This document shows positions 1-8,584 of a DNA stretch of 64,000 nt, one piece after another. How positions within the stretch are numbered: the stretch's first letter is position 1; each line of letters starts with the position of its first letter. A program made the translations under genes and the position numbers. Below the pieces are notes generated by a model, which saw only the letters and a program-made list of their open reading frames with translations, was not told the DNA's origin and made no database searches. Origin of the DNA: Pseudovibrio exalbescens (lineage in GTDB: Bacteria; Pseudomonadota; Alphaproteobacteria; Rhizobiales; Stappiaceae); NCBI RefSeq assembly GCF_028737195.1, contig NZ_JAQZAJ010000002.1:1-64000 (forward strand), written 5' to 3'.

Positions 1-364
1 TAATTGTCAATGAACTGAAGACTTCCATCTTCCGGGAAACCCAAGGCTAACCACCTCAAATCTCTGATCTTTTTGCCGCTCCGTCCAAGGCGCTCAAGCG
101 CTCCGTCCCGGCGGCGTGGAGCGGGTTATAGGCCGACCATCCCCAACTGTCAACGGCCTTGATATAAAAACTTCATAAAATTCACAGGGCCTCGGGAGAA
201 GTTGATTTTTAATTGATTTTTCGGTTGACGCTATGGAGAGAGTCGCAGTGAGTACACAAGGTATTCTCCCTGTTAATAGGGGTTGGTGAAAGCCAAATTG
301 CAGCCGTAATCTGAATGCATTTATGATAGAGGCGCTGGGGGCTCAGCGACGATCATGAAACCGC
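1..364. other. Intergenic stretch at the window edge with a nested inverted repeat
   Basis: I see no credible gene before the M23 peptidase. Positions 76-82 (CCGCTCC) pair with 118-124 (GGAGCGG), and inside them GCGCT (90-94) pairs with AGCGC (97-101). No T-run follows on either strand, so this is not a standard terminator. It may be the 3' end or leader of a gene lying outside the window. A TTGACG hexamer at 225-230 has no good -10 partner, so I do not call a promoter. Confidence 0.4.
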
Positions 365-2383
365 TTGAATCTGACAGCCTATATACACAGGCGACTAGGG
401 TGGGAAACAGATAACAGAATGTATGCAGGTCACCACAACGCTGCGGGCGTTGCACAGATTGATCTGGGCACTGAGCACGCATTGGCAATCGATAGCACCG
501 CAAACACGGCAGATGCCAGTTCTGCGCTCAATGCCCGTTGGTTGATTGGCACAGTTCTGACAGGCGTCACCTCTATTGTTTTGATGGGCGGCGCTTTGAT
601 GGCCTCATTGGACGGCCAGTATACCATCTCCACCCCCTACCAGGCTGCAAGTGATGACGAAGGCGAACATCTTGCACATAACCGAGGTGGTAAAGGCGAC
701 CGCGTAATCAGCAATGACGCGGGTTTTTCCAACCGCATGATTATCCCGGTCAACGTAGTACGCCGCGAAGGTGGCCGTGACCATGTTCGGGCCCAGCCTT
801 ATGCGCTGGTGACCGCCAGCCTGATTGGCGAGCACGATGCCGGCGACAGTTATGAGATACCGCCGTTCGATCCGATTGCAATGTATCAGGGCGAAGACAT
901 CACGCCGGTTCAGGCAACCAGCGACGCAATCTATGGCGCAGACGTTGAGGGTGAAGTCACCATCTCCCAACGGGACTTCCCCATGAGCGCCCTTGGCCTG
1001 ACGGCAGTAAAGACGGATCCCGAAAACAATGTGATGGAAGAGGTGAAAAAAGCTGCCCTGTTCATGCTGGACAACCGCACGGACATTGCTGCCATACCCG
1101 CCTATGCCGCAGAACCGCAACGGTTCGCGCCCATCATGGAAATGGACTTCGACAATCTGGAAGTGCGCATCACGGAAGAGAACGTGTCCTTTCAGGCAAT
1201 GTCCGTGTCTGCCCAGCCTACAGCGACAGTTGAAGAACACATACATCCTGTTCGTAAGGACGATGTCCTGCTGGATCTGATTTTGGACAACGAAGGCTCA
1301 CAGCTTGAAGCGAACAAGATCGTTACGCGCTTCAAGGAGGACATTGGTCTCGACCAGGTTCGCGTTGGGCAAGTGCTGCGCTTTGCTCTGGATCCAGCTC
1401 TGCCCGAACTGTCCAAGGGACGCCTGCTCCGCGTCAGCGTCTATGAGAATGAAGAGCATGTCGGCACGATCGCGCGCAATGACCAGGGCCAGTTCATCGA
1501 GGCTGCAGCGCCATCCTCCGGGCTTCAGGCAACAGCGTTCAACAATCTGAACTTTGACAGCAGCGGCTCGAACCCAACCGCGACCTACTACGACAGCATC
1601 TATCAAACGTCCTTGGAAAACGAGATCCCCAAGTCTTTGATTAAAGAGCTGCTGCGCATCTATTCCCATGACGTGGACTTCAACTCCACGATACGTCCGG
1701 GAGATGCAATCAGCGTTTTCTACGGTTTACCCGAGGAAGACAGCAAATCTGCCTCCGAAATCCTGTTTACCTCACTGCAGGCAAATGGCCGTGTTCATCG
1801 CTTCTATCGTTTCCGCAACCCGCTGGACGGCGAAGTGGACTACTATGATGAAAACGGCCAGAGCGCTCAGCAATTCCTGCTCCGCAAACCCATTGCGGGC
1901 GGGCGCTTCACCTCCGGCTTCGGCATGAGACGCCACCCGATTCACAAGACACGCCGCATGCATACCGGCGTTGACTGGGCGGCCCCACGCGGTACGCCAA
2001 TTCTGGCATCCGGTGAAGGCCTCATCATTCGAGCCGCGTGGACCGGCGGCTATGGGCGCCATGTGCAGATCCAACATGCCAACGGATATGTGTCGACCTA
2101 CAGCCACATGAGCCGCTTTGCCGATGGCACAAAACAGGGTGCCCGCGTTCATCAGGGCCAAGTGATCGGCTATGTGGGCTCTTCCGGCCTGTCCTCCGGT
2201 AACCACCTCCACTACGAGGTGAAGGTGAACGATCGCTTTGTGAACCCACTGAAGATCAAGCTCCCGAAGGGGCGCAACCTGGAAGGCGATGTTCTTATCG
2301 CATTCAAGCGTGAGCGTGACCGTATTGATGCGCTTGTATCACAAGGCACGCCAAACCGGCGCTTGGCAGCCGTCGCCCAATAA
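365..2383 (+). CDS. M23 family metallopeptidase, membrane-anchored
   Basis: Predicted zinc peptidase acting on peptidoglycan cross-links in the periplasm. The 672-residue reading has one N-terminal membrane segment at about residues 58-80, a long middle region (about 85-500), and a C-terminal LytM/peptidase M23 domain at about 510-630. The zinc-binding pattern is complete: H533 and D537 in MHTGVD, and the HLH motif at 614-616. The first start is a TTG at 365; an in-frame ATG at 419 is equally possible and keeps the membrane segment. It stands alone and ends at a terminator shared with convergent clpB. A role in cell separation or envelope remodelling, as endopeptidase or amidase activator, is inference. 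Confidence 0.85.
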   Translation: MNLTAYIHRRLGWETDNRMYAGHHNAAGVAQIDLGTEHALAIDSTANTADASSALNARWLIGTVLTGVTSIVLMGGALMASLDGQYTISTPYQAASDDEGEHLAHNRGGKGDRVISNDAGFSNRMIIPVNVVRREGGRDHVRAQPYALVTASLIGEHDAGDSYEIPPFDPIAMYQGEDITPVQATSDAIYGADVEGEVTISQRDFPMSALGLTAVKTDPENNVMEEVKKAALFMLDNRTDIAAIPAYAAEPQRFAPIMEMDFDNLEVRITEENVSFQAMSVSAQPTATVEEHIHPVRKDDVLLDLILDNEGSQLEANKIVTRFKEDIGLDQVRVGQVLRFALDPALPELSKGRLLRVSVYENEEHVGTIARNDQGQFIEAAAPSSGLQATAFNNLNFDSSGSNPTATYYDSIYQTSLENEIPKSLIKELLRIYSHDVDFNSTIRPGDAISVFYGLPEEDSKSASEILFTSLQANGRVHRFYRFRNPLDGEVDYYDENGQSAQQFLLRKPIAGGRFTSGFGMRRHPIHKTRRMHTGVDWAAPRGTPILASGEGLIIRAAWTGGYGRHVQIQHANGYVSTYSHMSRFADGTKQGARVHQGQVIGYVGSSGLSSGNHLHYEVKVNDRFVNPLKIKLPKGRNLEGDVLIAFKRERDRIDALVSQGTPNRRLAAVAQ

Positions 2384-2407
2384 AGCAACAGCTCTACCGT
2401 TCTCATG

Positions 2408-2435
2408 AAAAAGGCGGCCCGAAAGCCGCCTTTTT
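2408..2435. terminator. Bidirectional Rho-independent terminator between the M23 peptidase and clpB
   Basis: An 11-bp perfect stem (2408-2418 with 2425-2435) closes a CCGAAA loop. It carries AAAAA on one side and TTTTT on the other, so it can end transcription from both convergent genes. Confidence 0.9.
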
Positions 2436-2455
2436 GCATAGCCTGTTGACCGATG

Positions 2456-5038
2456 TCAGCTCTCAGCAACGTCAAAGAGCATGCGATCCGTTCCCGCTGA
2501 ACAAGTTACCGTCTGACCCTCCTGAATCTTGCCAGCAAGGAGCTGTTCGGCAAGCGGATCTTGAACCTGTTTCTGAATGACGCGCTTCAACGGACGTGCC
2601 CCGTAAGCCGGGTCGTACCCCTTCTCTGAAAGCCACTCCATCCCCTCTTCATCAATCTTGAGCGTAATATGACGCTCATCCAGCAAACGCTGAAGACGAT
2701 GAAGCTGGATCTTGACGATTTCATTCATCTGAGTGCGCTTCAGGCGGTGGAACAGAATGATCTCGTCAAGGCGATTGAGAAATTCGGGACGGAAGTGAGC
2801 TCGTACAGCCTCCATCACCGGCCCACGAACCGCCTCTGCGTCTTCGCCCTCGCCTTGGGCTGCAAGGAACTCGGCGCCGAGGTTGGAGGTCATGATGATC
2901 AAAGTATTGCGGAAATCCACGGTACGGCCCTGACCATCGGTCAAACGGCCATCATCAAGCACCTGCAACAACACATTGAACACATCGCCGTGCGCTTTCT
3001 CGATTTCATCGAACAGCACAACCTGATAGGGCCGCCGGCGCACTGCTTCCGTCAGTGCTCCACCCTCTTCATAGCCAACATAGCCGGGAGGCGCACCAAT
3101 CAGGCGGGCCACACTGTGCTTCTCCATGAACTCGGACATGTCGATGCGAACCATGGCCGTTTCATCGTCGAAAAGGTACGAAGCCAGCGCCTTGGTGAGC
3201 TCAGTCTTGCCCACACCGGTCGGGCCAAGGAACATGAAAGAGCCAATCGGGCGGTTCGGATCCTGCAGACCAGCACGGGCCCGGCGCACAGCTGTCGAGA
3301 CCGCATGAACTGCTTCCTGCTGACCAATCACGCGCTTTGCAAGCTCATCTTCCATACGCAACAGTTTTTCGCGCTCGCCTTCCAGCATCTTGTCGACCGG
3401 AATGCCCGTCCAACGAGACACCACTTGCGCGATGTTTTCGCTGTCTACTGTTTCGCGAAGCATGGCTTCCGCATCCTGACCTTCATCAGCGACTGTCAGC
3501 TGCTTTTCCAGATCCGGTATCACACCGTAGGCAAGTTCACCAGCCCGCGCCAAATCACCCGCACGCTGTGCCTTTTCAAGTTCAATCCGCGCTTCGTCCA
3601 GCTGCTCCTTGATTTTCTGCTCACTGTTGAGCTTGTTTTTCTCAGATTCCCACTTTTGCGTAAGGGCACGCGACTGCTCTTCCAGATCGCTCAGCTCTTT
3701 TTCAAGCCGGGACAGACGATCTTTGGTGGCCGCATCCTCTTCTTTTTTGAGCGCCTCGCGTTCGATCTTCATCTGAATGATGCGTCGATCCAGCTCGTCC
3801 AGCTCCTCCGGCTTGGAATCCACCTGCATGCGCAAACGGCTTGCCGCTTCGTCGACCAAATCAATGGCTTTGTCCGGCAAGAAACGATCCGTGATATAGC
3901 GGTTGGAGAGTGTCGCCGCCGAGACGATCGCGCTATCGGCGATCTTGACGCCATGATGCAGCTCATATTTTTCTTTGATGCCGCGCAGAATGGAGATCGT
4001 ATCTTCAACCGTCGGCTCGCTGACAAACACTGGCTGGAAGCGGCGGGCCAGCGCCGCATCTTTCTCAACATGCTTGCGATATTCGTCGAGCGTAGTTGCA
4101 CCCACGCAGTGCAGCTCTCCACGTGCCAGCGCTGGCTTGAGCAAATTGGAGGCGTCCATTGCACCGTCCGTTTTGCCCGCGCCAACCAGCGTGTGCATTT
4201 CATCAATGAAAAGAACGATTCCGCCGTTTGAGGATTGCACCTCGGAAAGCACGGCTTTGAGGCGTTCTTCAAACTCACCGCGATATTTGGCCCCGGCAAT
4301 GAGCGCACCCATGTCCAGTGCAAGTAAGCGCTTGTCGCGTAAGGATTCCGGCACATCGCCGTTCACGATGCGCAGAGCGAGTCCTTCGGCGATGGCGGTT
4401 TTACCCACGCCCGGCTCACCAATGAGAACCGGATTGTTCTTGGTTCGACGCGACAGAACCTGAATGGCTCGACGAATTTCTTCGTCACGTCCAATCACAG
4501 GATCCAACTTGCCGTCTCGTGCCTGCTGGGTGAGGTCCTGAGCGTACTTCTTGAGGGCGTCATACTGATTTTCAGCACCCGCTGAATCCGCAGTGCGCCC
4601 CTGTCTAAGCTCGTTGATCGCTTCGTTCAGGCTGTTTGGCGTGACACCACCCTCGTGCAAAGCACGCCCGGCGGCACTGTCCTTATCCATGGCCAATGCA
4701 AGCAGCATACGTTCAACAGTGACAAACGAGTCGCCTGCCTTTTCAGCCAGCTTGGTTGCTTGGTCAAAGAAACGCGCCGTCGCAGGCGCCAAGTAGAGCT
4801 GACCATTGCCACCGCTCACCTTTGGCAGCGCGGCAAGATCCGCATCGTTCTTTAGCCGGACATCAGCCACGCGACCGCCTGCCCGCTCAATCAAGCCTGC
4901 GCACAGGCCTTCCGAGTCATCCAGAAGAACCTTCAGAATGTGTTCTGGAGTGAATTGCTGGTGCCCTTGCCCTAGTGCAAAGGTCTGTGCAGATTGGACA
5001 AAGCCACGGGCTCTATCACTGTACTTCTCAAAATCCAT
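2456..5038 (-). CDS. clpB: ATP-dependent disaggregase ClpB (Hsp100)
   Basis: Hexameric AAA+ disaggregase that works with DnaK to rescue aggregated cytoplasmic proteins. The 860-residue protein has the usual order: N-terminal Clp repeat domain, first ATPase domain with Walker A K213, a coiled-coil middle domain rich in Lys/Glu at about 410-530, and second ATPase domain with Walker A K611. These positions match the family. The reading frame is open 56 codons further upstream, but the ATG at 5038 begins the family N-terminus (MDFEKYS) and has a GGAG ribosome site close by. The longer reading would cover the promoter region. Upstream lie a heat-shock-like promoter and a palindrome, fitting stress induction. 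Confidence 0.97.
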   Translation of the reverse strand: MDFEKYSDRARGFVQSAQTFALGQGHQQFTPEHILKVLLDDSEGLCAGLIERAGGRVADVRLKNDADLAALPKVSGGNGQLYLAPATARFFDQATKLAEKAGDSFVTVERMLLALAMDKDSAAGRALHEGGVTPNSLNEAINELRQGRTADSAGAENQYDALKKYAQDLTQQARDGKLDPVIGRDEEIRRAIQVLSRRTKNNPVLIGEPGVGKTAIAEGLALRIVNGDVPESLRDKRLLALDMGALIAGAKYRGEFEERLKAVLSEVQSSNGGIVLFIDEMHTLVGAGKTDGAMDASNLLKPALARGELHCVGATTLDEYRKHVEKDAALARRFQPVFVSEPTVEDTISILRGIKEKYELHHGVKIADSAIVSAATLSNRYITDRFLPDKAIDLVDEAASRLRMQVDSKPEELDELDRRIIQMKIEREALKKEEDAATKDRLSRLEKELSDLEEQSRALTQKWESEKNKLNSEQKIKEQLDEARIELEKAQRAGDLARAGELAYGVIPDLEKQLTVADEGQDAEAMLRETVDSENIAQVVSRWTGIPVDKMLEGEREKLLRMEDELAKRVIGQQEAVHAVSTAVRRARAGLQDPNRPIGSFMFLGPTGVGKTELTKALASYLFDDETAMVRIDMSEFMEKHSVARLIGAPPGYVGYEEGGALTEAVRRRPYQVVLFDEIEKAHGDVFNVLLQVLDDGRLTDGQGRTVDFRNTLIIMTSNLGAEFLAAQGEGEDAEAVRGPVMEAVRAHFRPEFLNRLDEIILFHRLKRTQMNEIVKIQLHRLQRLLDERHITLKIDEEGMEWLSEKGYDPAYGARPLKRVIQKQVQDPLAEQLLAGKIQEGQTVTCSAGTDRMLFDVAES

Positions 5039-5142
5039 AGAACTCTCCTCTGTCGCTGCATCACCCGAAGCATGAGCAGCACTTGGAAACTCCGAACCCC
5101 ATTGAGAGCGTCCGGAACGGAGCATCTCGCCCCGCTCCTTTG

Positions 5143-5170
5143 ATATAATGTGGCAATGAGACAACAAAAG
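5143..5170 (-). promoter_or_regulatory. Candidate heat-shock (sigma-32-like) promoter of clpB
   Basis: Read leftward, CTTTTG (5165-5170) is followed after 14 nt by CATTATAT (5143-5150), about 105 nt before the clpB ATG. This resembles alphaproteobacterial RpoH promoters (CTTG...CTATAT type), but the -35 match is partial. Assignment rests mainly on the identity of the gene. Confidence 0.35.
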
Positions 5171-5174
5171 CCCC

Positions 5175-5192
5175 CCAAGAACAAGTTCTTGG
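5175..5192. repeat. Palindrome upstream of the clpB promoter
   Basis: CCAAGAAC and GTTCTTGG form perfect 8-bp arms around a 2-nt AA centre, ending 5 bp upstream of the candidate -35 box. The size and place suit a dimeric regulator site. It is not the CIRCE element of HrcA. Confidence 0.5.
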
Positions 5193-5286
5193 CGAGACGT
5201 ACCCATAACGGAATTTGAGGAGAGTTAAGAAGGCCCTGCGCCTGCGCTTAAGTACTGGCCCAATCGCCGCAACAGAAAATGCGGGA

Positions 5287-5317
5287 AATAAAAAGGCCGG
5301 AGCAGAACCCCGGCCTT
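5287..5317 (-). terminator. Terminator of the DUF4167 gene
   Basis: AAGGCCGG (5293-5300) pairs with CCGGCCTT (5310-5317) around a 9-nt loop. On the minus strand the stem is followed by TTTTTATTT, just after the stop codon at 5333. Confidence 0.85.
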
Positions 5318-5332
5318 GAAAACTTTGGCGTT

Positions 5333-6133
5333 TTAGCCTTCAGCACCCTCTGGTGCCTCAGCAGACTCGTCAGCCGCCTTTGTCCGGCGGGTACGAGGTG
5401 TACGCGGAGACCTTGGGACGCGCGGCGTGCGAACCCGCGGTGTGCGCTTGGCACGTGGGGCAGCCGTTTCGCCATCGCCTTCCGCGGCAGCAACCTCGGC
5501 AACTTCTCCATCCGCTCCACCTTCTTCAGGCAGGGCGGCAACAGGAGCAGATGCGGCGCGGCGAAGACCACGCCCACGAGTGCCGCGGGTGCGGCGACGC
5601 GGCTTGTCGTCGTCCTCATCTTCTTCGTTGTCGGAAGCGCCGTCCGTATCAACGTCTTCTTCAGACTGTTCCGCCGCTTTCGCGCTACGTCGAGGAGCCT
5701 TCTTGGCAGGCGCCTCTTCAATGAAGGGCTGCGGAGTATCCAAACCGATCACCGGTTGCGGCTGCTCTTCAGACGTTTCTGATGGCTGCGCATTCTCGGC
5801 GGCTACAGGCTTTGTGCTTTCGGTCTGATTTGCACCAGCATCTTCATCCGCATCGGAACGATGTGAAGAAGAATTTTGCTGATTTGTTTGCGGCTGAGCA
5901 GCAGCAACAATGCGCAAGTAGTGTTCGGCGTGCTGATAGTAGTTTTCTGACACCACACGATCGCCGGAAGCTTGTGCATCTCTCGCGAGCTGCTGATACT
6001 TTTCGGCGATATGCGTTGCAGTTCCACGGATCTTTACATCAGGTCCGTTGGACTCGTAGCTCCGTGTCAACGGATTAGGTGCCTTCCGGCCCCGGCCACG
6101 CATTCGTTTGTTATTCTGATTTCCTGGTCTCAT
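5333..6133 (-). CDS. DUF4167 domain protein, Arg-rich (probable RNA-binding)
   Basis: Alphaproteobacterial DUF4167 family; molecular function is not established. The 266-residue protein begins with a basic segment (MRPGNQNNKRMRGRGRK) and the conserved domain at about residues 20-85, containing the HIAEKYQQLARDA and NYYQHAEHYLRI helices. A long disordered acidic middle (about 90-220) follows, then a strongly basic RTPR-repeat stretch at about 227-251 and an acidic end. The ATG at 6133 is chosen because it matches the family start; six more codons are open upstream. Basic ends around an acidic linker suggest nucleic-acid or ribosome binding, which is inference. It lies downstream of prmC on the same strand but 402 bp away, so probably has its own promoter. 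Confidence 0.85.
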   Translation of the reverse strand: MRPGNQNNKRMRGRGRKAPNPLTRSYESNGPDVKIRGTATHIAEKYQQLARDAQASGDRVVSENYYQHAEHYLRIVAAAQPQTNQQNSSSHRSDADEDAGANQTESTKPVAAENAQPSETSEEQPQPVIGLDTPQPFIEEAPAKKAPRRSAKAAEQSEEDVDTDGASDNEEDEDDDKPRRRTRGTRGRGLRRAASAPVAALPEEGGADGEVAEVAAAEGDGETAAPRAKRTPRVRTPRVPRSPRTPRTRRTKAADESAEAPEGAEG

Positions 6134-6535
6134 TATGCCGTTAACTTTCACGAACGGCGATCAGCCGAAGCCAATCTTCCATAGGGCAAGTGGATTCCCT
6201 TGGAACGTCCATATGCCGTTTCAATAGGTCTGTCGTGTTCGCAAATACAGTACGCACTTCAGTTAAAAATCTGCGTGTACTGGAATTTGGTCAATTTGGG
6301 TCTTGCGATAAGCCAACAATGATTTTGAATGCGCTATAACACGCCTTCAGTCTTACACAACGATACACGGGACTGCCGAATTTCTTGCTGCGCACAATTC
6401 CTCGGCGTTATTGTTCGGGTCTTCCTCAAATGTCTTGAGCACCCGCCCCGATGCAGCTAATCGCTGGTAACATCAGCCGGCGAGATGAACGTAGCTTGTT
6501 CTGCGCCGATTTCCAAGGCCTTTTTTCCGAATTAC
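6134..6535. other. Gene-free stretch between prmC and the DUF4167 gene
   Basis: About 400 bp, AT-richer than its flanks. I see no credible coding frame, tRNA or terminator; small frames here lack ribosome sites and family resemblance. It should hold the DUF4167 promoter on the minus strand. Confidence 0.5.
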
Positions 6536-7411
6536 TCAACAACCATTAGGCTGAGTACATTTTGCGAGCACGACTCGGTCGTTCCCACCCAAATCCTGTC
6601 GGCATTCCGCAAACGTAAGGCTACTATTTTCAATAAGTTGGCGCAAAAGAAGCTGCTGGTCCCAGCCGATTTCAAGAAGCAATGCGCCATCTTGTCTTAG
6701 CAAATGCGCCCCGTCTCCAATCAACTCACGGTAGGCATCCAGCCCGTCCGGTCCGCCAGACAGCGCCACAATTGGATCATGATTTTTCACCTCTGCCGAC
6801 AGCTCTTTAACGACCTCCTCCTTGATATATGGGGGGTTGCTGACGATGAAGTCGAAAGCTGGCGCCAGCGCCGTCAGATATGAAGCACGCACCGGATAGA
6901 GCCGCTCGCCAACACCATTTGAAATTGCATTTCGCCGTGTTGTGAGAAGCGCATCTTCACTCACATCAACAGCAACGGCACGAGCATTTGGTAATTCCGT
7001 GAGCAATGCGATGGCAATTGCACCTGTGCCACTGCCAATGTCTGCAAACACCCAGTCCTTCTGCAGGCCGCCGTGATTCAAGCAGTAGTCAAGCGTGGCT
7101 TCCACCAGTACTTCCGTATCCGGGCGCGGCTCCAGCGTCTCCTCGCTCAGAGTGAAAGTCAGCCCCCAGAAATCCCGCTGGCCAAGAATGCGGCCGACAG
7201 GCATGCCACCAAGGCGCAACGCTGCTTGCTTTTCAAGCTTTTGAACAACTTCAGGGCCAGAGACCTGATCGTAGTGCAGCGGCAGCATCTTTGGCTCAAC
7301 ACCAACGGCTGCCGCCACAAGATACCGGGCGTCCGTCTCCGGCTCAGCCAACTTTGCTTCACGAAACGCATCGCGCAATTTCAAAAACAAGTGTTGAAGC
7401 GTTGGCTGCAT
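6536..7411 (-). CDS. prmC: Peptide chain release factor N5-glutamine methyltransferase
   Basis: Methylates the glutamine of the GGQ motif of release factors RF1 and RF2 using S-adenosylmethionine. The 291-residue protein has the N-terminal helical PrmC domain (about 1-90) and a Rossmann methyltransferase domain with the SAM loop ADIGSGTGAIAIAL. The substrate-glutamine motif NPPY is at 192-195. It begins 6 nt after the stop of prfA, whose product is its substrate, a classic pairing that supports the call and translational coupling. Confidence 0.96.
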   Translation of the reverse strand: MQPTLQHLFLKLRDAFREAKLAEPETDARYLVAAAVGVEPKMLPLHYDQVSGPEVVQKLEKQAALRLGGMPVGRILGQRDFWGLTFTLSEETLEPRPDTEVLVEATLDYCLNHGGLQKDWVFADIGSGTGAIAIALLTELPNARAVAVDVSEDALLTTRRNAISNGVGERLYPVRASYLTALAPAFDFIVSNPPYIKEEVVKELSAEVKNHDPIVALSGGPDGLDAYRELIGDGAHLLRQDGALLLEIGWDQQLLLRQLIENSSLTFAECRQDLGGNDRVVLAKCTQPNGC

Positions 7412-7417
7412 GCGCGT

Positions 7418-8491
7418 TTAAAGCCCTTCTTCGGCCAACAGGTTTGCCTGATGGTCTACAATCAAGGCGTCAATCACTTCGCCTGTTGCTTCGCCTGCCA
7501 TCATCTGGTCGAGCTTGTAGAGTGTCAGACCAATCCGGTGATCTGTAACGCGGCCCTGCGGGAAATTGTAGGTGCGGATACGCTCCGAGCGATCACCTGA
7601 CCCCACCTGTAGACGGCGGCTTTCCGTGCGCTCAGCGGCCGCACGCTCACGCTCAACATCATAGATCTTGGCGCGCAGCAACTTCATGGCGCGATCCTTG
7701 TTCTTGTGCTGAGAGCGTTCATCCTGAACGGCAACGACAATCCCCGTTGGCGCGTGGGTAATACGCACGGCAGAATCCGTGGTGTTCACGTGCTGACCGC
7801 CAGCACCAGATGCGCGGTAGGTGTCGATGCGCAGGTCTGCCGGGTTGATGTCGACATCAACCTCTTCTGCCTGTGGCAACACCGCAACTGTCGCAGCAGA
7901 TGTGTGAATACGGCCACCGGACTCGGTTTCGGGCACACGCTGTACCCGGTGAACGCCAGACTCAAACTTGAGCTTGGCAAAGACTTCCTGACCCGTCACA
8001 GCGGCAGTGATTTCCTTGAAACCGCCCATCTCGCCTTCACTGGTGGAAATGACCTCCACCTTCCAGCCCATGCTGTCGGCAAAGCGCTGGTACATACGAA
8101 ACAGGTCGCCAGCGAACAATGCCGCTTCGTCGCCGCCAGTACCGGCGCGAATTTCCAGAATGACGTCACTTGAGTCGGCTTCATCTCGCGGCAACAAACC
8201 GATCCGCACCACTTGGGTCAGTTCTTCAATCTTGCCCGCCAGCTCATCCCGTTCAAGCTGCGCCAACTCACGCATCTCCGCATCCGTATCGCGGTCGTCA
8301 AGCAGCGCTTGTGCATCTGCAAACTCAGCTTCAGCCTGCCGTAATTCGCGAATGGACTTCACGATCGGCTCCAATTGGGCATAGTCCCGGGAAAGCTTGA
8401 TGTAGACATCGGCACTTGGGCCAGACGCCATTTCACTCTCAATCTGGTCAAAGCGCGACAGCAGTGTATCCAGTTTTTCTTGCGCCAACAT
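7418..8491 (-). CDS. prfA: Peptide chain release factor 1
   Basis: RF1 reads UAA and UAG and triggers hydrolysis of peptidyl-tRNA on the ribosome. The 357-residue protein is the usual length; the universal GGQ motif is at 231-233 within [10 protein letters not shown]. The frame is open 28 codons further up, but the extension is unlike the family, while the ATG at 8491 starts the typical [13 protein letters not shown]. It sits in the alphaproteobacterial series lysC-ptsP-prfA-prmC, 93 nt after ptsP. Confidence 0.96.
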   Translation of the reverse strand: MLAQEKLDTLLSRFDQIESEMASGPSADVYIKLSRDYAQLEPIVKSIRELRQAEAEFADAQALLDDRDTDAEMRELAQLERDELAGKIEELTQVVRIGLLPRDEADSSDVILEIRAGTGGDEAALFAGDLFRMYQRFADSMGWKVEVISTSEGEMGGFKEITAAVTGQEVFAKLKFESGVHRVQRVPETESGGRIHTSAATVAVLPQAEEVDVDINPADLRIDTYRASGAGGQHVNTTDSAVRITHAPTGIVVAVQDERSQHKNKDRAMKLLRAKIYDVERERAAAERTESRRLQVGSGDRSERIRTYNFPQGRVTDHRIGLTLYKLDQMMAGEATGEVIDALIVDHQANLLAEEGL

Positions 8492-8584
8492 TCGCGCGCT
8501 TCTCCTTAAGCAAAAGCAGGCGGACACCGGACGGCACCGCAAGCGCGAAATGCGCTGCGCCGTTCGGCTCGCCAAGTTAGGTCT

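Noticed and set aside
2669-4231. A 520-codon plus-strand frame opposite clpB
   Set aside because: It lies wholly antisense to a perfectly conserved clpB; its product is a shadow translation without any recognisable domain.
5039-5206. A 56-residue N-terminal extension of ClpB
   Set aside because: Not part of the family, no ribosome site, and it covers the likely promoter and palindrome.
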